Part shown: positions 47,068-55,596 of the stretch, in pieces | Numbering within the stretch: the first letter of the stretch is position 1 | How the letters are laid out: the number at the start of each line of letters is the position of its first letter | Assembly: GCF_013409745.1 (NCBI RefSeq) | Contig: NZ_JACCBH010000001.1 | Location: 2,728,001 to 2,792,000, forward strand | Source: Microbacterium pseudoresistens | Lineage (GTDB): Bacteria > Actinomycetota > Actinomycetes > Actinomycetales > Microbacteriaceae | DNA length: 64,000 bases | Reading direction: 5' to 3' | Translations under genes and position numbers: made by a program | The notes under the pieces: model-generated | Told to the model about the DNA's origin: nothing | What the model saw: the letters and a program-made list of their open reading frames with translations, nothing else | Databases searched by the model: none

Positions 47068-48716
47068 GCGTTCTCCTTGATGATCGTGCCGCTCACGGCA
47101 TCCGGGCGGAAGGCCGCCCCGGGCACTGCGGCGAGCAGTTGACGCGTGTAGGCGTGCTCCGGCGCGTCGAACACTCGCGCGATCGGCCCCTCCTCGACCT
47201 GTTCCCCGCGCCGGAGCACCGAGACCGTGTCGGCGATCTGACGAACGACGGCAAGGTCGTGGGAGATGAACACATAGGTGAGCGACAGCTCGTCCTGCAG
47301 GCGGGCGAGCAACCTCAGGATCTGCGCCTGCACGGTGACGTCCAGGGCGGAGACCGCCTCGTCCAGCACGACGAGCTGCGGCTCCAGGATGAGCGCACGC
47401 GCGATGGCGACGCGCTGACGCTGACCGCCGGAGAGCTCCGCGGGGCGCCGAGCCGCGATCTCGGGCGCCAGCGCCACCTGCTCGAGCTGATGGGCCGCAC
47501 GCTCGGTGCGTTCGGCACGATTGCCGATGCCGAAGTTCTCCAGCGGCTCGGCGAGGATGCTCCCGATGCTCTGCCGCGGATCCAGCGAGGCGAAGGGATT
47601 CTGGTATACCAGCTGCGCCGCGCGCCGGAACTCCCGCGAGGTGCGGGCGCCCGTCACCTCCGTATCCCCGACCCTGATCGTCCCCGACGTCGGCCTGTTC
47701 AGCCCCGCGATACTGCGTCCCGTGGTCGTCTTCCCCGAACCGGACTCGCCCACGAGGGCGTGCGTGGTTCCGCGCGCCACAGTGAACGACACGTCGTCCA
47801 CCGCGACGAAGGACCCCCGCCCCGGTGTGCGGAACTCCTGCCGCAGCGCCCTGACCTCGACAAGCGGAGGCTCTCCCTCGACAGGGCTGTGCGGCCGCCG
47901 CTCCACGATCTGAGCCAGCGAGGGCGCATCGGCCAGGAGGTTTCGGGTGTATTCCGCGGTCGGCGCGGTCAGCACGGCGGCCGACGATCCGCTCTCCTCG
48001 ACGCGCCCGCGGCGCATCACCACGAGAGAGTCCGAGTGGTCCGCCGCCACGGCGAGGTCGTGCGTGATGAAGAGCACGCCGCTGCCGGACTCCTGCCGCA
48101 GCCGGTCGAGAAGTTCCAGCACGCGCCGCTGCACCGTCACATCGAGCGCGCTGGTGGGCTCATCGGCGATCACGAGCTCGGGCTCGAGCCCGAGGGCGGC
48201 GGCGATGAGCACCCGCTGGCGCATGCCGCCGGAGAGCTCGTGCGGGTACTGGGCGGCGCGCCGCTCGGGGTCGTCGATGTCGACGCGCTCCAGCAGCTCC
48301 AGCACCCTGGCCCGGATCTTGCGACGGTCCCTCCATCCGTGGATCCGCAGGGCCTCCGACACGCTGGCCCCGATGGTCGCCACCGGGTTGAGCGAGGTCC
48401 CGGGATCCTGCGGGATCAGTGCGATGCACCGGCCGCGCAGGTGCCGCCAGCGGCGCTCGGGGAGCCCGACGAGCTGGGTCGGCCCGCCTGTGCGCTCGTC
48501 GAGCACGATGCTCCCCCCGGCGACCCGGCCGTTGCGTGCGAGCAGACCGATCACGGACTGCGCGACCGATGATTTCCCCGATCCGGACTCGCCGACCAGC
48601 GCCGTGGTCTTCCCGGCCTCGACGGCGAGCGAGACGCCGTTCACCGCGGTGAGCGCGCCGCGCGAGGTGCGGTACGTCACCGAGAGGTCGTCGATCTCCA
48701 GCAATGAGCGCGTCAT
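47064..48716 (-). CDS. ABC transporter ATP-binding protein, two fused ATPase domains (peptide/nickel type)
   Basis: A 550-residue protein with two complete ABC modules. The first (residues about 1-265) has Walker A VGESGSGKSS, signature LSGGMRQRV and Walker B VIADEPTSALD; the second (about 280-545) has VGESGSGKTT, LSGGQRQRV and LVVLDEAVSALD. This is the DppD-DppF arrangement in one chain, and it powers import with the two permeases next to it. It overlaps the permease and LLM genes by four bases. Confidence 0.94.
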   Translation of the reverse strand: MTRSLLEIDDLSVTYRTSRGALTAVNGVSLAVEAGKTTALVGESGSGKSSVAQSVIGLLARNGRVAGGSIVLDERTGGPTQLVGLPERRWRHLRGRCIALIPQDPGTSLNPVATIGASVSEALRIHGWRDRRKIRARVLELLERVDIDDPERRAAQYPHELSGGMRQRVLIAAALGLEPELVIADEPTSALDVTVQRRVLELLDRLRQESGSGVLFITHDLAVAADHSDSLVVMRRGRVEESGSSAAVLTAPTAEYTRNLLADAPSLAQIVERRPHSPVEGEPPLVEVRALRQEFRTPGRGSFVAVDDVSFTVARGTTHALVGESGSGKTTTGRSIAGLNRPTSGTIRVGDTEVTGARTSREFRRAAQLVYQNPFASLDPRQSIGSILAEPLENFGIGNRAERTERAAHQLEQVALAPEIAARRPAELSGGQRQRVAIARALILEPQLVVLDEAVSALDVTVQAQILRLLARLQDELSLTYVFISHDLAVVRQIADTVSVLRRGEQVEEGPIARVFDAPEHAYTRQLLAAVPGAAFRPDAVSGTIIKENA

Positions 48717-49561
48717 GCGGCACCTCCGTGGATGGTCTGGCTGAGCCGGTTGGTCGAGAGCACCACGGCGGCGACGACGGCGCCAGGCAGCACCGTGAGC
48801 CACCACGCCGTGGCGACGTAGTCCCGTCCCTCGGCGATGAGCAGCCCCCACTCCGGTGTGGGCGGCGGCGCGCCGTACCCGAGGAACCCGAGGGTGGAGA
48901 TCTGGAGGATCGCGGATCCGAGCTGCAGGGCGGCCAGGGCGATCACCGGGGTGAGGGAGTTAGGCAGGATGTGGCGCCGCAGGACCGTGAAGAACGTCCC
49001 TCCCGAGCCGTAGGCCGCTTCGACGAACTCCGCGCCGCGCACGCTCACCACCTGCGAACGGGAGAGGCGCGCGAACACGGCGATGGACGTGACTCCCACG
49101 GCGATCGCGGCGTTGGTCGTGCCGAAGCCGAGCAGGATCACGATGCTGAGCGAGAGCAGGAGGCCGGGGATGGCCAGCAGCACGTCGACCAGCCGCATCA
49201 GCGTCTCTTCCACCGCGCCGCCCACGGCGCCCGCGGTGACCCCGATCGCCGTTCCCGCGACCAGCCCGACGAGGACGGCGACGACGGCGCCGAGCGCCGA
49301 CTGGGAGGCGCCGTGCACGACGCGCGTGTAGAGGTCGCGGCCGGTGGCGTCGGTGCCCAGCAGGTGCGACAGGCTCGGCGCCTGCAGCGCCGCCCCCGTC
49401 GACTCCGTGGGGCTGCCGGGGGCGAAGACTCCGGGGAACAGCGCCCAGGCGAGCGCGATGAGCAGCACGATCACGGGCACGATCGTTCCGGCGTGCACGC
49501 GCACCGGGCGACGAGCGCCCGTTCCTGCAGGGCGCGGGGGCGCCTCGACGTCGAATGTCAT
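48713..49561 (-). CDS. ABC transporter permease, DppC type
   Basis: A 282-residue permease of the peptide/nickel family. An N-terminal transmembrane helix (TIVPVIVLLIALAWALFPG) precedes the periplasmic-type segment HLLGTDATGRDLYTRVVHGA, the DppC hallmark, followed by five further helices and the EAAYGSGGTFFTVLRRHILP coupling motif that contacts the ATPase. It pairs with the DppB-type permease directly upstream (four-base overlap). Confidence 0.94.
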   Translation of the reverse strand: MTFDVEAPPRPAGTGARRPVRVHAGTIVPVIVLLIALAWALFPGVFAPGSPTESTGAALQAPSLSHLLGTDATGRDLYTRVVHGASQSALGAVVAVLVGLVAGTAIGVTAGAVGGAVEETLMRLVDVLLAIPGLLLSLSIVILLGFGTTNAAIAVGVTSIAVFARLSRSQVVSVRGAEFVEAAYGSGGTFFTVLRRHILPNSLTPVIALAALQLGSAILQISTLGFLGYGAPPPTPEWGLLIAEGRDYVATAWWLTVLPGAVVAAVVLSTNRLSQTIHGGAA

Positions 49562-50562
49562 CGCACGACCTCCTTCTCACGGATCACCGCTGGTTCGCCG
49601 CCCGCCTCGGGCCGGGAGCCCGGGCGCCGCCCCGCGGAGGAGGTCCGCAGCCTCGCGTCCAGGACCGGGTACAGCAGGTCGACGACCAGGTTGACCACCA
49701 CGAACACGACCGTCGACAGCACGACGACGGCCAGCAGCACCGGGGTGTCGCGGTTGGCCACGGCCTGCGCCGTCAGCTGTCCCACGCCGGCCCGGGCGAA
49801 TACGGACTCGGTGACGACCGCGCCTCCCACCAGCTCGCCGAAGAGCACTCCCGCCATCGTCAGGGTCGGGAGGAGGGCGTTGCGCGCCACCGTCCGCCAC
49901 AGCAGCCAAGAGGTGCTCGCGCCGCGCGATCGCACGACCGCGACGAAGGGCTGCTCGCGCACCTCCTCGATGCTGCGCATGAGCACCTGCGCGAGCGGAG
50001 CGGCGATCGGGATCGACAGCGTCGCCACCGGGAGGATGAGCGCCTGCACCGGATCGGCCCCGATGACCGGCACCAGGCCGAGCCGGAAGGAGAAGATCTG
50101 CACGAGCACGATCCCGACCCAGAACACGGGCAGCGAGACGAGGAACGGCGGGATCGCCTGGAACAGCCGACGCAGCCAGAGCGCCCCGCCGTAGGTCGCC
50201 GTGAACGCGATCGTCACAGCGAGGAAGACCGCCACCACGATGCCCGCGACGGCCAACACCAGCGTGGAGGGCAGGGCCGTGGCGATCAGCGCAGCCACCG
50301 AGGCGCCGCTCTGCACCGAGTACCCGAGCTCGCCGCGCAGGAACCCGAGCGTCGAGTCCGCGAAGCGCTCCAGCAGGCTCCGATCCGCACCATAGGAGGA
50401 TCGGATCTCGGCGAGCTGCTCGACCGAGAGCCCCAGCTCCGGGGAGCCGTACCGCGCGAGCACGGCATCCCCGGGGAGCGCGGCCAGCAGCAGATATGCC
50501 AGCGTGTAGGTCAGGGCGAGGACGAGCAGCGCCTGCCCCACCCGCCTGAGGATGTACCCCAT
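49558..50562 (-). CDS. ABC transporter permease, DppB type
   Basis: A 334-residue permease. The N-terminus MGYILRRVGQALLVLALTYT is the standard DppB start, followed by the periplasmic loop, about six helices, the MRSIEEVREQPFVAVVRSRG coupling helix and a basic tail. It lies 25 bases after the binding-protein gene, the only junction of the operon without an overlap, and overlaps the DppC-type gene by four bases. Confidence 0.94.
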   Translation of the reverse strand: MGYILRRVGQALLVLALTYTLAYLLLAALPGDAVLARYGSPELGLSVEQLAEIRSSYGADRSLLERFADSTLGFLRGELGYSVQSGASVAALIATALPSTLVLAVAGIVVAVFLAVTIAFTATYGGALWLRRLFQAIPPFLVSLPVFWVGIVLVQIFSFRLGLVPVIGADPVQALILPVATLSIPIAAPLAQVLMRSIEEVREQPFVAVVRSRGASTSWLLWRTVARNALLPTLTMAGVLFGELVGGAVVTESVFARAGVGQLTAQAVANRDTPVLLAVVVLSTVVFVVVNLVVDLLYPVLDARLRTSSAGRRPGSRPEAGGEPAVIREKEVVR

Positions 50563-50587
50563 CGTCGTCCGCCTCCGTCGCGCCGGG

Positions 50588-52237
50588 TCAGCGGTCCAGC
50601 CAGGTGGCGTAGAACCACGGGCGGCCGACCGACTCGGTGCGGAAGCCCTGGACGTCCGCGCGCAGACCGAACACCTGGGGCTCCTCGAAGAGGGGCAGGA
50701 AGTAGGCCTGATCCGCGATGTGGCGCTGCGCGGCCTCCGACGCCGCCTGCCGCTCCTCGACTGTCGGTGCCGAGGCGACGGCGGCAAGGAGGTCGTCCAG
50801 CGTCGGGTCCCCGATGCTGTCGTCGTCGTTCGACCGGTTGAGAAGGGTGTTGCGGTTGCCGGTGTGGAACTGGGACTTCAGGACGTCGAAGTCGGAGCGG
50901 CCGACCATCGAGTGGTACACCTGGATCGTGTCGGCCGACAGCGACGCCTCGGTCTGCGCGGCGCTGTCCCCCGCGAACAGCTCGACCTCGATGCCGATCT
51001 TCGCCAGCTGCTCCTGCACGAGCGTGATGACCTCCTTCGAGCGCGGCTGCGGCAGGGCCTCGTTGAAGGTGAGGGTCAGCTTCTGACCGTCCTTCTCGCG
51101 GATGCCGTCCGCCCCGAGGGTCCAGCCCGCCTCGTCCAGCAGCGCCGCCGCGGCGTCCTGGTCGTACTGGTAGTACTCCGAGGTGTCGAGGTAGCCGAGC
51201 GCGGTCGTGGCGAGCGCTCCCGTGGCCAGGGGGTAGCTGTCCGTGAACAGGGTGCTCACGATCGCCTCGCGATCCACACCGCTGATGATCGCCTGGCGCA
51301 CCCGGATGTCGCTGAGGATGTCGTTGCGGAACCGGAAGCTGAAGCCGTTGTTCACGCCGTTCGTGGTCGCGGCGACCAGGCTCAGCCCGTCAGCGGCGAA
51401 CTGTCCCTCATCCGGCGCGTCGACCTGGCGCGCGATGTCGGCCTGCCCGGCGACGACGGTGCCGACGCGGACGCTGCTCTCTCCCGCCACGACGACGTCG
51501 ATGCCGTCCAGCAGGGCGGCCCCCTGGTGCTCCAGCGACGGCGGGGCCCAGTCATAGTCCTCACGGGCGGTGAGCGCCACCTCGGTGCCGATCTTCTCGT
51601 CGGAGATCACGAAGGGGCCGGAGCCGATCACCGTCGTGGCGTTGCCCGGACCGAACTCCTCGTTCGTCTTGTCGAGCGAGGCGTCGGCCAGCAGACCGGA
51701 GTTGATCGTAGAGACCGCCTGCGCGAATCCCGGGGACGGAGCGGTGAAGAAGAACGTCACGGTGTGCTCGTCCACGACCTCGCCGTGGTCATAGTTGTTG
51801 ACCGCCTCGGAGACGGTCAGCGCGCGGTCCGGGTCGCCCTTGCCGTAGAGGTCGAAGTTCTTCACCACGTTCTCCGCGTCCAGCGGCGTGCCGTCCGAAT
51901 AGGTGACGTCGTCGCGGATCGTGAAGGTGTACTCCGTCGCGTCCTCGTTCACCACGGGCAGCGCCGTCGCGATCCACGGCTCCAGCTCGAGGGTCTCCGG
52001 ATTCTGGTAGAGCAGCCGATCGGTGATGTTGTTGACGAGCCCGCCGTTGGGGTAGAAACCCGCGGCCGGCGGGTACAGGGTCGTCCAGGTCTGCGGCTCC
52101 AGGTACGTGAGTGTGTGCCCCGGCACCGGCTCGCCCGAGCCGCCCGAGTCCGTGGCCGTGCCGGCGCATCCGGCCATCAGGGTCGCCGCGACAGCGAGTG
52201 CGGCGGAGGCGCGGAGCAGGCGGAGAGAGCGGGACAT
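50588..52237 (-). CDS. ABC transporter substrate-binding lipoprotein, KPN_01854-like
   Basis: A 549-residue family 5 solute-binding protein. A signal peptide ends in a lipobox (LMAGC, C24), so it is anchored to the membrane outside. LVNNITDRLLYQNPETLELE and YTFTIRDDVTYSDGTPLDAE are the usual peptide-binding protein motifs, but the family also binds nickel, glutathione and opines. I recall this branch as KPN_01854. First gene of the operon; a pair of exact 10-base repeats lies 104-133 bases upstream. Substrate unknown. Confidence 0.92.
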   Translation of the reverse strand: MSRSLRLLRASAALAVAATLMAGCAGTATDSGGSGEPVPGHTLTYLEPQTWTTLYPPAAGFYPNGGLVNNITDRLLYQNPETLELEPWIATALPVVNEDATEYTFTIRDDVTYSDGTPLDAENVVKNFDLYGKGDPDRALTVSEAVNNYDHGEVVDEHTVTFFFTAPSPGFAQAVSTINSGLLADASLDKTNEEFGPGNATTVIGSGPFVISDEKIGTEVALTAREDYDWAPPSLEHQGAALLDGIDVVVAGESSVRVGTVVAGQADIARQVDAPDEGQFAADGLSLVAATTNGVNNGFSFRFRNDILSDIRVRQAIISGVDREAIVSTLFTDSYPLATGALATTALGYLDTSEYYQYDQDAAAALLDEAGWTLGADGIREKDGQKLTLTFNEALPQPRSKEVITLVQEQLAKIGIEVELFAGDSAAQTEASLSADTIQVYHSMVGRSDFDVLKSQFHTGNRNTLLNRSNDDDSIGDPTLDDLLAAVASAPTVEERQAASEAAQRHIADQAYFLPLFEEPQVFGLRADVQGFRTESVGRPWFYATWLDR

Positions 52238-52340
52238 GAGGACTCCTCGGGGTGGGGGCGTCGGTGGATGTGTCGCACAGTCCAGCACAGGCGCCGCCAC
52301 GGCGTCGGCGCACCGGTAACACGGTGCAACCGCGCTTAAC

Positions 52341-52370
52341 ATCGCGTCATCGATCGACCCATCGCGTCAT
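52341..52370 (-). promoter_or_regulatory. Direct-repeat operator candidate upstream of the ABC operon
   Basis: ATCGCGTCAT occurs exactly at 52341-52350 and 52361-52370, a 20-base period or about two helical turns. It lies in the 254-base gap between rpsA and the operon, upstream of the binding-protein gene. No regulator gene is adjacent, so the binding protein is unknown. Confidence 0.45.
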
Positions 52371-52426
52371 GCGACGACATCCGAGGACACACGATCCGTC
52401 CGAGGATCCCCGCTACGAGGAGAGAA

Positions 52427-52466
52427 GAGGAGCGGGCCGCCACCCGAAGGTGACGACCCGCTCCTC
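52427..52466 (-). terminator. Terminator of rpsA
   Basis: GAGGAGCGGG (52427-52436) pairs with CCCGCTCCTC (52457-52466). An inner CACC-TTCG-GGTG hairpin has a C(UUCG)G tetraloop. On the minus strand it follows the rpsA stop codon by about 25 bases and is trailed by TCTTCTCTCC. Confidence 0.75.
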
Positions 52467-52491
52467 GAAGAACGCTAAGCAGCGAGGGCGC

Positions 52492-53952
52492 TCAGGAATT
52501 ACCGCCCGAGAGCTTCTCGCGCAGAGCCGCGAGGGCCTCGTCGTCGGCGAGGGTGCCAGCGCCGGCCGCGTCGCTCGAGAACGAGCCCGTTCCGGCAGCG
52601 ACCTCGTCGCCCGCAGCGGCCTCGACCTCGGCGGCCTTGACGACCTGCGCCTTGTGCGCCTCCCAGCGGGTCTGCGCAGCAGCGTAGTCCTGCTCCCACT
52701 TCTCGCGGGCCTCGTCGAAGCCTTCCTTCCACTGGTTGGTCTCGGCGTCGAAGCCCTCGGGGTACTTGTACTCCCCGTTCTCGTCGTACTCGGCGAGCAT
52801 GCCGTACAGCGCCGGGTCGAACTCTGTGCCGAACGGATCGACCGACTCGTTCGCCTGCTTGAGCGACAGCGAGATGCGGCGGCGGTCGAGGTCGATGTCG
52901 ATGACCTTGACGAACACCTCTTCGCCCACGGAGACGACCTGCTCTGCCAGCTCGACGTGCTTGCTCGACAGCTCGGAGATGTGCACGAGGCCCTCGATGC
53001 CGTCTGCGACGCGCACGAACGCACCGAACGGAACGAGCTTGGTGACCTTGCCCGGCGTGATCTGACCGATCGCGTGCGTACGGGCGAAGACCTGCCACGG
53101 GTCCTCCTGCGTCGCCTTGAGCGACAGCGAGACGCGCTCGCGGTCGAGGTCGACCTCGAGGATCTCGACGGTGACCTCCTGGCCCACCTCGACGACCTCG
53201 GAGGCGTGCTCGATGTGCTTCCAGGAGAGTTCGGAGACGTGCACGAGGCCGTCGACGCCGCCCAGGTCGACGAACGCGCCGAAGTTGACGATCGACGAGA
53301 CGATGCCCTTGCGGACCTGGCCCTTGTGCAGGTTGTTGAGGAACGTGGTGCGCGACTCGGACTGCGTCTGCTCGAGCAGGGCGCGGCGCGAGAGCACGAC
53401 GTTGTTGCGGTTCTTGTCGAGCTCGAGGATCTTGGCCTCGAGCTCCTGGCCGAGGTACGGCGTGAGGTCGCGGACGCGGCGCAGCTCGATGAGCGAGGCC
53501 GGCAGGAAGCCGCGCAGGCCGATGTCGACGATGAGCCCACCCTTGACGACCTCGATCACCTGACCGGTGACGACTCCGTCCTCTTCCTTGATCTTCTCGA
53601 CGTCGCCCCAGGCGCGCTCGTACTGCGCGCGCTTCTTCGACAGGATGAGGCGGCCTTCCTTGTCCTCCTTCTGGAGAACGAGGGCTTCGACCTCGTCGCC
53701 GACCTTGACGACCTCGTTGGGGTCGACGTCGTGCTTGATGGAGAGTTCGCGCGAGGGGATGACGCCCTCGGTCTTGTACCCGACGTCGAGCAGAACCTCA
53801 TCGCGGTCGATCTTGACGATCGTGCCCTCGATGATGTCGCCGTCGTTGAAGAACTTCAGGGTCTTCTCGACCGCGGCCAGAAAATCCTCGGCAGATCCGA
53901 TGTCGTTGATCGCGACCTGCTTGGCGGCCGGGGCGGTCGTTGCGGTAGTCAT
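52492..53952 (-). CDS. rpsA: 30S ribosomal protein S1
   Basis: RNA-binding ribosomal protein. The 486-residue product has four S1 repeats at about residues 35-105, 125-190, 210-280 and 295-365, each with the GxVxxxxxFGAFVxLG-like pattern (for example GIVSSIVNFGAFVDLGGVDG). A low-complexity acidic C-terminal tail of about 110 residues follows. The four-repeat form is normal for actinobacteria, in contrast to six in E. coli. The start is ATG at 53952 (MTTATTAPAAKQVAINDI). Transcribed towards the ABC operon but ends in a strong terminator. Confidence 0.96.
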   Translation of the reverse strand: MTTATTAPAAKQVAINDIGSAEDFLAAVEKTLKFFNDGDIIEGTIVKIDRDEVLLDVGYKTEGVIPSRELSIKHDVDPNEVVKVGDEVEALVLQKEDKEGRLILSKKRAQYERAWGDVEKIKEEDGVVTGQVIEVVKGGLIVDIGLRGFLPASLIELRRVRDLTPYLGQELEAKILELDKNRNNVVLSRRALLEQTQSESRTTFLNNLHKGQVRKGIVSSIVNFGAFVDLGGVDGLVHVSELSWKHIEHASEVVEVGQEVTVEILEVDLDRERVSLSLKATQEDPWQVFARTHAIGQITPGKVTKLVPFGAFVRVADGIEGLVHISELSSKHVELAEQVVSVGEEVFVKVIDIDLDRRRISLSLKQANESVDPFGTEFDPALYGMLAEYDENGEYKYPEGFDAETNQWKEGFDEAREKWEQDYAAAQTRWEAHKAQVVKAAEVEAAAGDEVAAGTGSFSSDAAGAGTLADDEALAALREKLSGGNS

Positions 53953-54187
53953 GTAGTGGGTTGTCCTTGTAGGTGGATACTCGGGCTCCGACGCCGCCCT
54001 GCACGCAGGAACGATGGTGTCGCCGAAGCGGATGGATGAGTGATTGCTCGCCACGCGCGCGGAAAGACCCGCCACGGGTGACACCTCAGGATATCAGACC
54101 TCGCGGCACAGCGCCGACCCGGATCTTCTTGAGCAGCGCACCCGGATCAAGGCTGTGGACAACCCTGATCACCGGGCATCACGCGGC

Positions 54188-54200
54188 TACCGTGACGGGA
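54188..54200 (+). promoter_or_regulatory. Possible leaderless promoter of the lipoprotein gene
   Basis: TACCGT (54188-54193) is followed by six bases and the ATG at 54200, with no Shine-Dalgarno sequence. Confidence 0.4.
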
Positions 54201-54739
54201 TGCCGACGAGAAGCTTTCAGCCGACGGTCCTCGCCGGCGCACTGCTCCTGGGCCTGGTCGCCCTGGGCGGATGCGCCGCGACGCCTGACGAGACCACCCC
54301 GACGTCCTCCCCCGTTTTCGCGAGCGAGGACGACGCCTTCGCCGCCGCCGAGGTGACCTATCTCGAGTACATGGAGACGTTCAACTCCATCGATTTCACT
54401 GACGAAGACACCTTCGCTCCGCACCTTGATTTGACAGTAGGAGAGCTCCGCGACGAGGAACGAAAGTCGCTCTCAGAGATGCATGCCAACGGCACGCAGG
54501 TGACAGGAGCAGCGTCAGTCAAATGGTTTCGAGGGCTTGACGTTTACGCCGACGGTCTTATCTCTGCACGAGTGTGTACTGACGTTAGTCAGACAGAACT
54601 TGTCGATTCCTCCGGCAGATCACTGACGTCAGCGTCACGTCCGACTCTTGTAGCCACGGAAGTCTCGTTCGTCACTTCCAATGGCGTCCTTCTGCTGTCA
54701 GACGAGCGACCTGTGGAGGATGAATCTTGCATAAGTTAG
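54200..54739 (+). CDS. Putative lipoprotein of unknown function
   Basis: A 179-residue exported protein with a signal peptide and lipobox (ALGGC, C25), then a Thr/Pro/Ser-rich linker and an alpha/beta domain of about 130 residues (DAFAAAEVTYLEYMETFNSI at its start). No family was recognised. From about 54420 to 54720 the GC content is visibly lower than in neighbouring genes and codons ending in A/T are common, which suggests recent acquisition or relaxed selection. Its 3' end overlaps the next gene by 13 bases. Confidence 0.75.
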   Translation: MPTRSFQPTVLAGALLLGLVALGGCAATPDETTPTSSPVFASEDDAFAAAEVTYLEYMETFNSIDFTDEDTFAPHLDLTVGELRDEERKSLSEMHANGTQVTGAASVKWFRGLDVYADGLISARVCTDVSQTELVDSSGRSLTSASRPTLVATEVSFVTSNGVLLLSDERPVEDESCIS

Positions 54740-55560
54740 CTCTGCTCCTCACGGTTGCCGCAGCGTTGTCGGCGCCACATGCTCTGACTGTGCCGGCCAC
54801 GCTCTCATCGTCGTGCTCATCGGTCGACAAACTCAATGGAACGTGTGACCCGGAGTATGACAACGATGGTGATGGTGTCGACGTGTGGGATGACGTGAAC
54901 GATCCCGGAGCCCCTGGAGGAGACCCGAGCCCGGCCGGCGACCCAGGATGGGGCGACGACCCCGCTCCAGACCCGGACGACGACGATCTCGCCTCCTGCC
55001 TGGACCCCTGGGAGAACGACCGCCAATGCTTCCCCTCGATCATTCCGGGAGTACCCGAGGACCCCGACGACCCGCTCCCGCCGATCACGATCTCAGATCT
55101 CGTGCGGTTCGTGCCCACCGGAAGCATCAGCACGACCGAGCCGGGCAACGTCGCCGTGGTCGGGCTGCCCGCCAACACGATCAACAACGCAGGAACCGAA
55201 CAACTCACCGCAACACTGCTCGGGCGCACGATCCAGGTGCGATTCACACCCGTGTCGTTCGACTTCGACTACGGCGACGGCACCGCCGTATCGACAGCCA
55301 CCGGCGGGGCGTCATGGAACAGCCTCGGTCAAGCCCAGTTCACACCGACCGCCACCAGCCACGTCTACACCGCACGCGGCACCTACCCCCTCGCCGTCAC
55401 CATCCACTACCACGCCGACATCAACACCGGACACGGATGGACCCCGATCCGAGGCACCGTCACAGGCCCACCCGCAACGGCGACGATCCACGTCTTCCAA
55501 GCACGCACCGCCCTCGTCGACGACACATGCAACGAAAACCCCGACGCCCCCGGATGCTGA
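54727..55560 (+). CDS. Secreted protein with PKD-like domain
   Basis: A 277-residue protein with a signal peptide (LALLLTVAAALSAPHALTV), an Asp/Pro/Gly-rich linker (about residues 40-100, with DNDGDGVDVWDD resembling a calcium-binding repeat) and a C-terminal PKD-like domain (SFDFDYGDGTAV and TSHVYTARGTYPLAVTI). There is no anchor, so it should be released or held by its partner. A TTG start at 54727 is chosen because GGAGG lies seven bases before it and the ATG between them is quickly stopped. Function unknown; a surface adhesion role is only a guess. Confidence 0.75.
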   Translation: MHKLALLLTVAAALSAPHALTVPATLSSSCSSVDKLNGTCDPEYDNDGDGVDVWDDVNDPGAPGGDPSPAGDPGWGDDPAPDPDDDDLASCLDPWENDRQCFPSIIPGVPEDPDDPLPPITISDLVRFVPTGSISTTEPGNVAVVGLPANTINNAGTEQLTATLLGRTIQVRFTPVSFDFDYGDGTAVSTATGGASWNSLGQAQFTPTATSHVYTARGTYPLAVTIHYHADINTGHGWTPIRGTVTGPPATATIHVFQARTALVDDTCNENPDAPGC

Positions 55561-55583
55561 CCGTTGCCGTGTCGCCCCCCTGG

Positions 55584-55596
55584 CAGACTGAGCGCA
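55584..55596 (+). promoter_or_regulatory. Possible leaderless promoter of the exonuclease gene
   Basis: CAGACT (55584-55589) is followed by six bases and the ATG at 55596. Confidence 0.4.

Noticed and set aside
54120..54200. Possible origin or phage attachment site between rpsA and the lipoprotein gene
   Set aside because: No DnaA boxes, integrase or repeated attachment sequence was seen.
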